Shown here piece after piece: positions 16,884 through 25,705 of a stretch of 64,000 nt of DNA. Positions within the stretch are counted from its first letter, which is position 1; each line of letters begins with the position of its first letter. The notes beneath the pieces are model-generated. The model searched no databases. It saw only the letters and a program-made list of their open reading frames with translations, and had not been told where the DNA came from. A program made the translations under genes and the position numbers. The stretch lies in the NCBI RefSeq assembly GCF_001684975.1, contig NZ_MAYH01000048.1, positions 62,001 through 126,000 on the forward strand, given 5' to 3'. This DNA is from Chryseobacterium artocarpi (GTDB lineage Bacteria > Bacteroidota > Bacteroidia > Flavobacteriales > Weeksellaceae).

Positions 16884-17678
16884 TTAAATAGCAACAGGAG
16901 CTTTAATCCCCGGATGCGGATCATAGTTTTCCAGTGTAAAGTCTTCGAAATCGAAATCAAAGATGTTTTTAATTTCAGGATTCAGCTTCATGGTAGGAAG
17001 AGGTCGCGTTTCTCTTGAAAGCTGTCTGTTTACCTGTTCAAAATGGTTATTATAAATATGAACGTCCCCGAAGCTATGAACATAATCTCCTACTTCAAGT
17101 TCACAAACCTGAGCTACCATCATCAATAATAATGCATAACTTGCAATATTGAAAGGAACACCAAGGAAAACATCTGCACTTCTCTGGTAAAGCTGTAGTG
17201 ATAATTTTCCGTCAGCTACATAAAACTGAAATAATGCATGGCAAGGCGCCAATGCCATATTTGGAATTTCTGCAACATTCCATGCAGAAACGATTAATCT
17301 TCTTGAATCCGGATTTTTCTTGATCTGATCAATCACTTCTGTGATCTGGTCTACCACTTTTCCATCAGCTCCATGCCAACTTCTCCATTGTGCACCATAG
17401 ACAGGTCCTAAATTTCCGTTTTCATCTGCCCATTCATCCCAAATGCTTACTCCGTTATCTTTAAGATATTTGATATTGGTATCTCCTTTCAGAAACCAAA
17501 GCAATTCATAAATAATAGATTTCAAATGCACCTTTTTGGTTGTTACCAATGGAAAACCTTTAGATAAGTCATATCTCAGCTGATACCCGAAAACACTTCT
17601 TGTTCCGGTACCGGTTCTATCGGTTTTATCAGTTCCGTTGTCTAAAATATGCTGTAAAAGGTCTAGGTAGTTTTGCAT
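16884..17678 (-). CDS. thyA: Thymidylate synthase
   Basis: A 264-residue ThyA that methylates dUMP to dTMP with methylene-tetrahydrofolate. The length equals that of the E. coli enzyme. Motifs seen are RTGTGTRSVFG near the N-terminus, the Arg pair in NPDSRRLIVSAWN (Arg126-Arg127), the nucleophile Cys146 in LAPCHALFQFYV, and LYQRSADVFLGVPFNIASYA. The protein ends DPHPGIKAPVAI as ThyA proteins do. I chose the ATG at 17678 (MQNYLDLLQH). An upstream in-frame ATG at 17732 would start within the terminator hairpin of the preceding gene and add residues not found in ThyA. A -7-like box (TAAATTTG) lies at 17700-17707. Confidence 0.97.
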   Translation of the reverse strand: MQNYLDLLQHILDNGTDKTDRTGTGTRSVFGYQLRYDLSKGFPLVTTKKVHLKSIIYELLWFLKGDTNIKYLKDNGVSIWDEWADENGNLGPVYGAQWRSWHGADGKVVDQITEVIDQIKKNPDSRRLIVSAWNVAEIPNMALAPCHALFQFYVADGKLSLQLYQRSADVFLGVPFNIASYALLLMMVAQVCELEVGDYVHSFGDVHIYNNHFEQVNRQLSRETRPLPTMKLNPEIKNIFDFDFEDFTLENYDPHPGIKAPVAI

Positions 17679-17720
17679 TTTGAGAGAAATTTTGTGGTTC
17701 AAATTTACTAAAAAAGCATT

Positions 17721-17750
17721 AAAAAAAGGCATTCATTTTCTGAATGCCTC
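17721..17750 (-). terminator. Rho-independent terminator upstream of thyA
   Basis: A perfect 9-bp stem AGGCATTCA (17727-17735) / TGAATGCCT (17741-17749), loop of 5, with a run of seven Ts on the minus strand. It ends the transcript of the GreA-like gene and the small ORF before it. Confidence 0.9.
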
Positions 17751-17822
17751 TTATTGTTTTATTAAATATTTGTGTATCTGACATCTATGAAACAATGATA
17801 TAATACATATCCTATTTCAGGA

Positions 17823-18086
17823 CTACAAAACAGAAACATTGATTTTTTCATTATTCCCGCTGATAGATTTCAACTTTCCGTATCGGTCTTTATCAATAAA
17901 CTTATCATCTGAATAATCCAGTTTCACAGGACCGAATTTCACCAACTTTTTGAACTTACTCTGATCAATAATATCCTTGGTTCCGTAGTCTATGGAAATA
18001 TCGCCAATTATTTTTAATTTACCAGATATTTTCAATATTCTGACTGATATTGTTAATGGTAAATCCTTCTCCCATTTTCTTACCAA
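17823..18086 (-). CDS. Doubtful small ORF, possible remnant of a repeat protein
   Basis: An 87-residue frame that overlaps the end of the GreA-like gene by 68 bases, so its true start is probably later, or it is a fragment. The part outside the overlap shows a repeated pattern: KIIGDISIDYG, KLVKFGPVKLDYSDD, YGKLKSISGN. This K-L-x-x-I/F-G spacing recalls beta-repeat secreted proteins of Chryseobacterium. It has no signal peptide. A strong terminator follows at 17721-17750. It could be a decayed 3-prime end of a longer repeat gene or simple noncoding sequence. Confidence 0.3.
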   Translation of the reverse strand: MVRKWEKDLPLTISVRILKISGKLKIIGDISIDYGTKDIIDQSKFKKLVKFGPVKLDYSDDKFIDKDRYGKLKSISGNNEKINVSVL

Positions 18087-18459
18087 ACATAGCCTTTACT
18101 AATGGAGATTCTGCGGACACTGTCATAACCTTCTGGTTATCAAAAACAATTTCTCCCATCGATACTGAAACATAAAAAAGACCTTTATTTGTTTTAACTA
18201 AAGCGCCATTCTGAACTTTTTCGGAAGCGTCTGAAATTATTTTCTGCAATACAGCCTGTTGATTCAATACCTCGTTGAGCTGTCGCTGAAGGTTATTAAT
18301 TTCCTGCTGAAGCATTTCGCGACCTGTTTCATATTTGTCACCCATTGAGCTTTTCGTGTCGTTGTTAGAGGCACGGGTTTCTGCGATAAGGTTTTCGAAA
18401 TATTGAGATTTATCGGCTAATTTGCCTTTGATTATGTTGATTATTTCCTGTTTGTTCAT
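18019..18459 (-). CDS. GreA/GreB C-terminal-domain-like protein
   Basis: A 146-residue cytosolic protein. The N-terminal half is a long coiled coil with SMGDKYETGREMLQQEINNL, followed by more heptad-like sequence. The C-terminal half is a small beta domain ending SPLVKAMFGKKMGEGF, which resembles the SPLAKALLGKKxGD segment of Gre transcript-cleavage factors. Such flavobacterial proteins are often mislabelled 3-oxoacyl-ACP synthase, and no thiolase motif is present. I chose the ATG at 18459 (MNKQEIINII); the longer frame to 18522 would be encoded by the GC-rich hairpin repeat just upstream. A possible role is binding the RNA polymerase secondary channel, but the acidic tip residues needed for cleavage are not evident, so this is uncertain. 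Confidence 0.75.
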   Translation of the reverse strand: MNKQEIINIIKGKLADKSQYFENLIAETRASNNDTKSSMGDKYETGREMLQQEINNLQRQLNEVLNQQAVLQKIISDASEKVQNGALVKTNKGLFYVSVSMGEIVFDNQKVMTVSAESPLVKAMFGKKMGEGFTINNISQNIENIW

Positions 18460-18489
18460 TGATAGCTGGATTATTTTATTGTGATGTAA

Positions 18490-18537
18490 GAACCACCCCG
18501 TCAAAATCGTAGATTTCGACACCCCTCGGCGGAGGGG
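18490..18537. repeat. GC-rich hairpin, REP-like intergenic element
   Basis: A short GC-rich patch in AT-rich surroundings, starting AACCACCCCGTC and ending with a perfect hairpin CCCCTC (18522-18527) GGCG GAGGGG (18532-18537). It sits between the GH13 gene and the GreA-like gene. I believe similar elements are scattered in related genomes, but that cannot be shown from one window. Confidence 0.45.
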
Positions 18538-18589
18538 AATGTAGGACCGTTTAAAAACTCACAATTAAGATGATAAAACTTATGTACTT

Positions 18590-19939
18590 TTATTTTTCAA
18601 ATACGGCATAGTCTGAAACTTTGAAATTAAAGCCTTTGCTTTCATCAAAATTTCTTTTCGTCTTATCAAAAACGTTTCTGAAAGCTCCGGATAAATGTCC
18701 ATCTTCAATACTAAAGTTTACTGGTTCTTTAGACATATTGAGAACGACCAGCACTTCATCTTTACCGTTTTTCCTTACGTAAGCTAAAACCTTATCATTA
18801 GCAGTTGTATTCAATAAATAAGTAGTAACGTTTGAGTCCCCACCTCTTAATGCCGGATTAGAAGATTTTAAATCCAATAATGTTTTATAAAAATCTGCGA
18901 CCTGATATGTTTTTGTCCATTTAATCACATCTTTTTCAAAGAATTCCAATCTTTTCATATTCGGAAGTTCCTGTCCGGAATATAATAACGGGACGCCATT
19001 CCATGTTGCGGAAAATACAGCCATAGGCTTGGCAATTACTGCATATTTTTCATATTCCGTTCCGTTCCATGAGTTTTCATCATGATTTGCGGTAAACCAT
19101 GCTCTCATTGAGCTATCTCCGATATTAGAGTATTTTACCAATAGGTCTTTCAGTTCCTGAAGAGGTTCATTTTTCTTGTAATAATCGGCAGATTTATGCA
19201 TCCATTTCCATGAGTAACTTGCGTCAAATACTTTTCCGTATTCCGGGCTTTCCAATTCGTCAAATTCTCCCAGCCAGAAAAGTGGTTTTACTTTTTCAAC
19301 TTCAGGACGTGCTTGTTCCCAGAAATCTACTTCTACCCAAGAAGCAAGGTCACACCTGAATCCGTCAATATCAGTTTCCGTTACCCAGAATTTCATGGCA
19401 TCAATCATTGCTTTACGCATTTCCTGATTTTTATAATCCAGCTCAATGATATCATCCATTCCTGAAGCAATATGAAATTTCCCGTCCGGATCTTTCAGAT
19501 AAAACTCCGGATGTGTTTTTGTCCATACGTGATCCCAACCGGTATGGTTCGCTACCCAGTCGATGATTACTTTAAACCCTAGTCTGTGGGCTTCATTTAC
19601 CATATCCTTAAAATCCTGCATCGTTCCAAATTCCGGATTGATAGAGGTATAATCTGCCGCGGCATAAGGGCTTCCAAGGCTTCCTTTTTTATTTTGCTGT
19701 GCAATTGGGGTGATAGGCATAAACCAAAGTGTCTTTACCCCCATAGATTTCAGGCGGGGCATTTCTTTTGCGAATGCTTTAAAAGTCCCTTCCTGCGTAT
19801 ATTGTCTGATGTTTACTTCGTAAATATTAGTATTGTGTTTCCATTCTTTTGGTAGCTCAGTCATCTTCCCTCTGTTTTTTTGAGTGGTACAGGAAACAAT
19901 TCCCAGACCAATTACGGCTAATAAAATTAATTTCTTCAT
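18590..19939 (-). CDS. GH13 alpha-amylase-family glycoside hydrolase, lipoprotein
   Basis: A 449-residue enzyme that cleaves alpha-1,4-glucans, anchored to a membrane. The lipobox GIVSC places the lipid on Cys17. The GH13 barrel motifs are complete: VIIDWVANHTG (region I), GFRCDLASW with nucleophile Asp197, WLGEFDE with acid/base Glu225, and FTANHDENSW with Asp287. A C-terminal beta-sandwich covers roughly 370-449. It is shorter than classical secreted amylases and has no starch-binding module. It is alone, not next to the SusCD genes, and its -7 box (TATTTTTG, 19954-19961) is only about 15 bp before the ATG. It probably processes maltodextrins at the cell envelope. Confidence 0.93.
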   Translation of the reverse strand: MKKLILLAVIGLGIVSCTTQKNRGKMTELPKEWKHNTNIYEVNIRQYTQEGTFKAFAKEMPRLKSMGVKTLWFMPITPIAQQNKKGSLGSPYAAADYTSINPEFGTMQDFKDMVNEAHRLGFKVIIDWVANHTGWDHVWTKTHPEFYLKDPDGKFHIASGMDDIIELDYKNQEMRKAMIDAMKFWVTETDIDGFRCDLASWVEVDFWEQARPEVEKVKPLFWLGEFDELESPEYGKVFDASYSWKWMHKSADYYKKNEPLQELKDLLVKYSNIGDSSMRAWFTANHDENSWNGTEYEKYAVIAKPMAVFSATWNGVPLLYSGQELPNMKRLEFFEKDVIKWTKTYQVADFYKTLLDLKSSNPALRGGDSNVTTYLLNTTANDKVLAYVRKNGKDEVLVVLNMSKEPVNFSIEDGHLSGAFRNVFDKTKRNFDESKGFNFKVSDYAVFEK

Positions 19940-20341
19940 TAATCTATTTTTAACAAAAATAAGGATTGTTTTTCAGGGAAAGGGACTAAAAGGGAAAATT
20001 ACGAAGGTTATTTTGAAATAATATAAGTGTAAATATAATTGGTTTATGATAAATATTCTTCTATCTGAAGGTATTTATAAAAGCTGAAAAGTAAAGAGGA
20101 CAGCTGAAGGATTCATTAAGTTTTTTCAAATACATCTTTGATGAATCTTAACTCATCTTACAATCTTCATTTTTCTTAATGGTTTAGCTGATCATGTTTT
20201 TTCTAACGCAAAGTTTTTAATAAGCTCCGGTTCTATTTTGAGGGAGCAAAGGGTGGAATCAATTTCATTGATTCTTTCTAAGTGGATGTGTAATTATATC
20301 TTGATATGGCTAGTTTCATTCAAGCTGCTTTAGTTTTAAAT
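19940..20341. other. Noncoding spacer with a hairpin and degraded-repeat look
   Basis: About 400 bases without a credible gene. It contains a perfect 8-bp hairpin GAATCAAT (20256-20263) TTC ATTGATTC (20267-20274) and an AACGCAAAGTTTTTAATAAG stretch that looks like flavobacterial dispersed repeats. The -7 box of the GH13 gene is at 19954-19961. Confidence 0.45.
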
Positions 20342-20371
20342 AAAAAAGCCCTGGATTAAAAACCCGGGGCA
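20342..20371 (-). terminator. Rho-independent terminator after the pRiA4b ORF-3-like gene
   Basis: The stem GCCCTGG (20348-20354) / CCGGGGC (20364-20370) has one G-T pair and is followed on the minus strand by a T-run. It lies 13 bp past the stop codon. Confidence 0.85.
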
Positions 20372-20383
20372 TATATTTATATC

Positions 20384-20980
20384 TTATCTTTCATCATCAT
20401 TGTCATCCTCATCATCAAAGACGTCATCGTTGTAGTCTTCTTCTTCGTCATCATCGAAGCTGTCATCTTCATCTGAGAAATTTCCTCCAGCTCCGAAATC
20501 TTCATCGAATCCAAATTCATCATCTGCCAAAGGCATTGCTGATTTCTTTTTAGAACCTCCAGCACCTCCATTTTTACTAGGAGCTTTCAATGGAACATTT
20601 CCAAATCTGAACACAGTAATGGGATAATTAACCCCTTTCTTTTCGTCAATGATTTCTATAAGCTCACAGAAGAATTCCCAAAGGTCAAGAAGTCCATATT
20701 GGAACTGTGCTTTGTCACCTTTATTTTCAAAAGCTTCATCAATGTAAACGTCTGACATAATCTCTCCATCACCATCATCGCTCATATCTTCCAGAGGAAC
20801 ACTTTTTACAATTGTTCCATCTTCTTCTAACAGATTAAAAGTAGAAAGCTCATCTCCCTGCAGACTGAATGCACTTTTAATTCCTAAATGTAAGTTCCAT
20901 AACGTTTGTTTTCCCTTAACTTCAATATCACGGAAAATATCCTCTTTCGCATCTAATATTACGCGGATTTTGTAAACCAT
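20384..20980 (-). CDS. Plasmid pRiA4b ORF-3-like (IS1096/TnpR-like) domain protein
   Basis: A 198-residue cytosolic protein. Residues 1 to about 130 match the pRiA4b ORF-3 fold: MVYKIRVILDAKEDIFRDIE, TLWNLHLGIKSAF, then acidic loops and ITVFRFGNVPLK. The remaining 65 residues form a low-complexity acidic tail (runs of D and E, ending DDEDDNDDER), which suggests interaction with a basic partner. The family is widespread and its role unknown; despite the name, nothing here indicates a mobile element. A -7 box is at 21035-21042 and a terminator follows, so it is a single-gene unit. Confidence 0.85.
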   Translation of the reverse strand: MVYKIRVILDAKEDIFRDIEVKGKQTLWNLHLGIKSAFSLQGDELSTFNLLEEDGTIVKSVPLEDMSDDGDGEIMSDVYIDEAFENKGDKAQFQYGLLDLWEFFCELIEIIDEKKGVNYPITVFRFGNVPLKAPSKNGGAGGSKKKSAMPLADDEFGFDEDFGAGGNFSDEDDSFDDDEEEDYNDDVFDDEDDNDDER

Positions 20981-21034
20981 ATCAGTTTCTTAAATTACTT
21001 TTTTTGCCTTTATAATTATGATAAATCTCTGGTG

Positions 21035-21042
21035 CAAATATA
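21035..21042 (-). promoter_or_regulatory. -7 promoter box of the pRiA4b ORF-3-like gene
   Basis: On the minus strand TATATTTG, a perfect TAnnTTTG, about 55 bp before the ATG. A TTG occurs 17 bp further upstream, slightly closer than ideal. Confidence 0.5.
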
Positions 21043-21115
21043 TAATAAATGACATGTGACAAAAAAATATTTCAGGATTTTTTAAAATATTTTTTTTTCT
21101 TACATTTTGCCGAAA

Positions 21116-22147
21116 CTATTTACTTTTTTCCAGCATAAAACTGAATTTTGTTCCTTCAAGATAGACACTTTCGACGGTAATGTTTTCGTTATGAGCTTCA
21201 AGAATATGTTTTACAATAGCAAGCCCTAGCCCTGAACCACCTTCTCTTCGGCTTCTGCTGGTTTCCACACGATAAAAGCGTTCAAAGATTCTTGGCAGGA
21301 TTTCAGATTTGATTCCCATTCCGTTGTCTATTACTTCAATCAGTACTTTATTTTTTAAAACACTGGTTTTCACAATTACTTTTGCTTCCTGTCTGTTGGC
21401 ATAGTGAATTGCATTAGAAATAAGGTTAATAAACACCTGGGAAATTTTCTGTTTATCTGCTTCCACAAAAATCTGCGGATGAAGGGTCTGAATCTGTAAT
21501 GTGGTATTATGTTTTTCAGCTTCAAATTCAAGAAGATCAAAGATTTCCTTGATCAGAAGATTTACATCAAACTTGGAAACAGTAAGATTGATTTCTCCGG
21601 CTTCAAGTCTGTTGATCATATCAAGATCGGTAACAATGGCAATAAGTCTTTCAACGGATTTATCAATTCTTTCAAGATATTTGTCTCTGATGGTAAGATT
21701 ATCTACTCCTCCATCCCTTAAAGTTTCTACATACCCTTGAATAGAAAACAAAGGTGTTTTAAGTTCATGAGAAACGTTTCCGATATATTCTTTACGATAA
21801 CTCTCCATTTCCTTCATCATATCAATCTCGGTTACCTTCTGCTGATTGAGATCCGAGAATCTTTCTCCCAATTCCTTGATGGTAATATTTTCATCGTTGT
21901 CATTAACAATTTCCTGAGGGAGAAAATCAGATAAACCTTTTACCTGTTTTCTTCCATAATAGTTGAATAAAAGTTCAAGAACAATACAATTGATAATAAA
22001 AATCAGGACAATACAAATTAAAAGTCCTGTTTTGAATAGAGGTGTTTCATAATAGATATCTTTCAGTGAATCGAAAACGACCACAAGAAAGAGCATGACC
22101 AGTGTCAGTAGACTGGAGGCTACAAGGGTAAGTCTGTAAAATCTCAA
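21116..22147 (-). CDS. Sensor histidine kinase, PhoR-like
   Basis: A 343-residue membrane histidine kinase. Two membrane helices lie at about 6-26 and 40-62 with only a short loop between, so it probably senses through partner proteins rather than a large external domain. The dimerisation/phosphoacceptor box YIGNVSHELKTPLFSIQGY has His127. The ATPase part has FINLISNAIHYA (N box), VIDNGMGIK (G1), IFERFYRVETSRSRREGGSG and GLGLAIVKHI (G2). The order and architecture (two helices, HisKA, HATPase) fit the PhoR class that controls phosphate starvation genes. It lies 48 bp after the response-regulator gene in the same operon. Confidence 0.93.
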   Translation of the reverse strand: MRFYRLTLVASSLLTLVMLFLVVVFDSLKDIYYETPLFKTGLLICIVLIFIINCIVLELLFNYYGRKQVKGLSDFLPQEIVNDNDENITIKELGERFSDLNQQKVTEIDMMKEMESYRKEYIGNVSHELKTPLFSIQGYVETLRDGGVDNLTIRDKYLERIDKSVERLIAIVTDLDMINRLEAGEINLTVSKFDVNLLIKEIFDLLEFEAEKHNTTLQIQTLHPQIFVEADKQKISQVFINLISNAIHYANRQEAKVIVKTSVLKNKVLIEVIDNGMGIKSEILPRIFERFYRVETSRSRREGGSGLGLAIVKHILEAHNENITVESVYLEGTKFSFMLEKSK

Positions 22148-22195
22148 TTTTACAAAGTTTTAAAGATTAAACGTAAAGTTAGGATTTTTAAGTGA

Positions 22196-22873
22196 TTAAA
22201 CGATCAACTTATATCCAATTCCTTTTAATGTCTGGATGGTATTAATTCCCAGTTTTTCTCTTAATCTTCTGATATGAACATCTATGGTTCTTTCGCCTAC
22301 GATCACATCATTTCCCCACACTTTTTCAAGAATTTCTTCTCTTTTGAATACCTTCTCTGTATTGGAAGCCAAAAGATAAAGTAAATCAAATTCTTTTTTA
22401 GGAAGAAGGAACTGCTGTCCGCTTTTTGAAACTCTGAAGTTATCTTTATCAATAACAAGATCTCCAATTTCGATAAGTTTTGCATTATCAGAAACCTGAG
22501 AAGTCAGTTGTAATAAAGCGTTTACTTTAGAGATAAGGATTTTCGGTTTAATAAGCTTTACCACATAATCATTAGCTCCTGCCTGGAAACCTGCCAACTG
22601 AGAAAACTCTTCACTTCTTGCGGAAAGGAATACAATAAGCGTTTTTTGAAGTTCTTTCACTTTACGAAGTTCCTGACAAGTCTCGATACCATCTTTTTCA
22701 GGCATCATTACATCCAACAGGATAAGATCCGGAACAATTTCCTTTGCTTTTTCTATTCCTTCGTTACCGTTGGTAGCAGTATAGATATCGTATCCTTCTT
22801 TTTCCAGATTGTAAGACAGAATCTCTAAAATGTCCAGTTCATCGTCTATTAAGAGTATTTTCTTTTGACTCAT
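22196..22873 (-). CDS. OmpR/PhoB-family response regulator
   Basis: A 225-residue DNA-binding regulator. The receiver domain (1 to about 120) has the acidic pocket Asp10-Asp11, phosphoacceptor Asp54 in ILLDVMMPEKDG, and the Ser/Lys switch residues in LIVFLSARS and NDYVVKLIKP. The C-terminal winged helix (about 130-225) has FDLLYLLASN and the recognition region GERTIDVHIRRLREKLG, typical of OmpR/PhoB proteins, ending LKGIGYKLIV. It is transcribed before the histidine kinase. Divergently, 200 bp away, starts a TonB receptor/lipoprotein operon that it may control. Confidence 0.95.
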   Translation of the reverse strand: MSQKKILLIDDELDILEILSYNLEKEGYDIYTATNGNEGIEKAKEIVPDLILLDVMMPEKDGIETCQELRKVKELQKTLIVFLSARSEEFSQLAGFQAGANDYVVKLIKPKILISKVNALLQLTSQVSDNAKLIEIGDLVIDKDNFRVSKSGQQFLLPKKEFDLLYLLASNTEKVFKREEILEKVWGNDVIVGERTIDVHIRRLREKLGINTIQTLKGIGYKLIV

Positions 22874-22891
22874 TTTAAATTTTTACTGTTT

Positions 22892-22899
22892 CAAAGTTA
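22892..22899 (-). promoter_or_regulatory. -7 promoter box of the two-component operon
   Basis: On the minus strand TAACTTTG, a perfect TAnnTTTG match, 18 bp before the response-regulator ATG. The nearest TTG is 23 bp upstream, longer than usual, which may indicate activator dependence. Confidence 0.45.
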
Positions 22900-23073
22900 A
22901 TCATTTTTGAATGATAGATTAACAAATTAGTCATCGTTCATATAAAGTTAACAATAACTCCACTTTCTTAATGTTTAGTTAAAAAAAAATTAAATTTTAC
23001 TAAACCATCTACACCACTAATCTTTTATTCCTTTGCACCGAAAGAATCTAGTAAATAAAGCAAGTAAAAAAGA

Positions 23074-25674
23074 ATGAAAATTAATAAACTTAGCATTGCA
23101 GTCTTATTTTTATCTGGTTCAGTGTTTTATGCTCAGGAAACGAAGCAGGACACCATCACTAAGGAGAAAAAAATTGAAGGCGTAGTAATCCAAGGAAGCA
23201 GTAACAAAAAAACTGAGACTGCTGTATTAGGAGAACAGAAAAAAGCAATTGTTCAAAAGCAGGCTGTAAGTGCTGAAGAGATTTCCAGAAAAGGGATCTC
23301 CAACGTAGAACAGGGACTTACAAAAGTAACAGGGATCACTACAGTAGAAGGAAGAGGTCTTTTCGTAAGAGGTCTTGAAGAACGATACAACTATTTATTA
23401 ATTAACGGTCTTGGTTCTCCATCCAACAACCCTTTCCAGAAGATTATTGCATTAAAGCAGTTTCCAACGGATGTGGTAGGTAAATTGAACATTTATAAGA
23501 CTTTCAACTCCAATCTTTACGGAGACTTTGCCGGAGCTACCTTTGATATTGAAACGCTTACAATTGATAAGCCATTTACAAAAGTAGAATTCAGTGTAGG
23601 AGTAAATACTTTAAGTACATTCAGAGATAATTTCAAAGTAGCTGAGGGTGCTGATGGGATGAATGGATACCTTGGATTGAACTCTAGGGATAGAAGGCTT
23701 CCTAGTGAGGTTAGAAATGCAACACCTACTAACTATAGATTTACACCTAATGAATCATTGAACTCATTTAAAGATTCTTGGAATGTAGATAATGTAAAAA
23801 CAATGCCTAATACGAGTATTGGATTTACAACGGTACAAAAGATTAAAGCTGGAGAAACAGGTAATCTAGGGGTATTATTCTCTTTAAATCAGTCAACAAA
23901 ATATTCATACAGAGAAGGTGATAATAACCAGTACAGAAATAATGGTCCTTCAATAGAACTAAGTAACCTGTTAAATAAGAAAGAGTACGAGTACGAAACT
24001 GAATCTTCAGTTTTATTAGGTTTAGGTTATAAAAATAAAGGTACCAATGTCAATTTAAATGCGATTTATTTACAAAATTCGTCAAATATTATTGAGGATT
24101 TTACAGGATACAAAAATGGACAGGTACTTGATCAACGTTTCTTCAGAACAAATCAACAAGATATTTCGAGATTTTTAGATTTACAGTTAACAGCTTCTCA
24201 AAAAGTTGGAGAACGTCATCAATTCAGAGCAGGAGCAAGCTACGTAATTAACAGTTACAGTCAGCCAGACCGAAAAATTTTCGAACTTACAAAGCCTGAA
24301 GATTATACTCATGCATTAATCTCATATGGAGGTAATAGCTTTATTCGACAATACTTGGATGTTAACGGTAGATTTTACGGTTCAGCATTTGGAGAATATT
24401 CTGTTTTTCTTGGTGATAAGGGCGAGCGCAAAGATTATCCTTTACAAGTCTCTATTGGATATAATGGATTTACAGACATAAGAAAGAATTCGTATCGTTT
24501 TATTTTTGGAAACCCTGGAACCGGAGCATCTTCTGTTTATATTGATATAGATCGTCCTCAGGATACCCTAAATAAGTCTATAAGTAATAATCAACTATAT
24601 TACAATGAAGGTAGTGATTCTTATTCCTATTTATCAAATATATATCAATTTGTAAATGCGGGATATGCTAATATTAACTACAAACCTTCGGAGACTTGGG
24701 ACATTTTATTAGGTGGAAGGTTTGAGAATGATATGAGAGTTATCAGATTCAATAGACCTGGTAATTCTAAAAGAGAAGACATAACACCAAATAAAAACTA
24801 TTTCTTGCCTTCCCTTTCTATCAAAAAATCATTAAATAATAAGAATAATATAAGACTTTCTTTAAGCAAGACTATTACACGTCCTGTACTTATTGAAACA
24901 ATGCCTATTGAATATATAAATCCTGATAACTCTTCAATCCTTGGTAATGCAAATATCCAAAATAGTGAAAACTACAACGTTGATTTAAAATGGGAATATT
25001 TCCCAACTAATAAAGAAATGTTTGCTGTTAATTTATTTGCTAAAAAGATTGATAAAGCTATTGAACGCTCCATGGCCCCATCAGCAAATGCAAGTGGAGT
25101 TGTTGTAACATTTTACAATGCAGAAAAAGCAACTCTTGCAGGAGTAGAACTAGAGGGTATTTTGAATCTGGGGAGATTTTCTGAATCTTTAGATAAATTT
25201 ACATTGGGAGCGAATGCTACATTTATGTATACTGATGTAAAAAGAAGCGAAGATCAATTCAAAACTGAAAGGCCTGATGGATATACAAATGAGCAACTTC
25301 ATAGAAGAGGATTACAAGGAGCCTCTCCATATACGATTAATGGAGATTTAAAATATGAATACAAAAACTCAAAAAATTTCAGCAAAACTTTCTCATTAGT
25401 ATATAATGTGTCTGGTTCCAAAATTTATGCAGTCGGAGGTTCAGGTTCAGATAACTACTACGAAAGACCATTCCATCAGTTAGATTTTGTTTATCAGAAT
25501 CAAATTGATAAAAATTGGAATGTCAAATTTAGAGTACAAAATATTTTGAACAGTAAATATCGTGTTGAACTAGGAGATAATAACTATTATACTATGAATA
25601 CAAATGGTAATTATTCTTTAAATAACTATTTCAACGGTGTAACGTTCAACTTTACTGTAGGCTATACTTTTTAA
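23074..25674 (+). CDS. TonB-dependent outer-membrane receptor
   Basis: An 866-residue outer-membrane transporter. It has a signal peptide (1-20, ending VFYAQ). A plug domain starts with KKIEGVVIQGSSNKKTET and contains GISNVEQGLTKVTGI, GRGLFVRGLEERYNYLLING and GDFAGATFDIET. A large barrel follows, with FENDMRVIRF and KSLNNKNNIRLSLSKTITRP, ending NFTVGYTF with the terminal Phe typical of barrel proteins. It is not SusC-like: the plug is of the classic siderophore/vitamin receptor type. It is followed 31 bp later by a lipoprotein gene and is divergent from a PhoB/PhoR-like system. That suggests, without proving, phosphate-related regulation. The ligand is unknown. Confidence 0.93.
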   Translation: MKINKLSIAVLFLSGSVFYAQETKQDTITKEKKIEGVVIQGSSNKKTETAVLGEQKKAIVQKQAVSAEEISRKGISNVEQGLTKVTGITTVEGRGLFVRGLEERYNYLLINGLGSPSNNPFQKIIALKQFPTDVVGKLNIYKTFNSNLYGDFAGATFDIETLTIDKPFTKVEFSVGVNTLSTFRDNFKVAEGADGMNGYLGLNSRDRRLPSEVRNATPTNYRFTPNESLNSFKDSWNVDNVKTMPNTSIGFTTVQKIKAGETGNLGVLFSLNQSTKYSYREGDNNQYRNNGPSIELSNLLNKKEYEYETESSVLLGLGYKNKGTNVNLNAIYLQNSSNIIEDFTGYKNGQVLDQRFFRTNQQDISRFLDLQLTASQKVGERHQFRAGASYVINSYSQPDRKIFELTKPEDYTHALISYGGNSFIRQYLDVNGRFYGSAFGEYSVFLGDKGERKDYPLQVSIGYNGFTDIRKNSYRFIFGNPGTGASSVYIDIDRPQDTLNKSISNNQLYYNEGSDSYSYLSNIYQFVNAGYANINYKPSETWDILLGGRFENDMRVIRFNRPGNSKREDITPNKNYFLPSLSIKKSLNNKNNIRLSLSKTITRPVLIETMPIEYINPDNSSILGNANIQNSENYNVDLKWEYFPTNKEMFAVNLFAKKIDKAIERSMAPSANASGVVVTFYNAEKATLAGVELEGILNLGRFSESLDKFTLGANATFMYTDVKRSEDQFKTERPDGYTNEQLHRRGLQGASPYTINGDLKYEYKNSKNFSKTFSLVYNVSGSKIYAVGGSGSDNYYERPFHQLDFVYQNQIDKNWNVKFRVQNILNSKYRVELGDNNYYTMNTNGNYSLNNYFNGVTFNFTVGYTF

Positions 25675-25705
25675 AAACAACTTATAAAATAAATCTTAAT
25701 ATAAA

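Noticed and set aside
17679..17732. Longer thyA N-terminus from an upstream ATG
   Set aside because: It would be translated from a Rho-independent terminator hairpin and adds 18 residues absent from ThyA, whose normal length is reached from 17678.
18019..18459. 3-oxoacyl-ACP synthase label often attached to this protein type
   Set aside because: At 146 residues, with a coiled coil and GreA-like C-terminus, it has no Cys-His-His or Cys-His-Asn thiolase site.
20384..20980. Transposon-related gene because of the IS1096/TnpR-like name
   Set aside because: The domain is widespread in ordinary chromosomes. No inverted repeats, transposase or target duplication is seen around it.
22892..22957. GTTAA-type repeats as a Pho box for the regulator
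   Set aside because: Copies begin at about 22896, 22918 and 22947 with uneven spacing (22 and 29 bp), and the first is part of a -7 promoter box. AT-rich DNA gives such words by chance.
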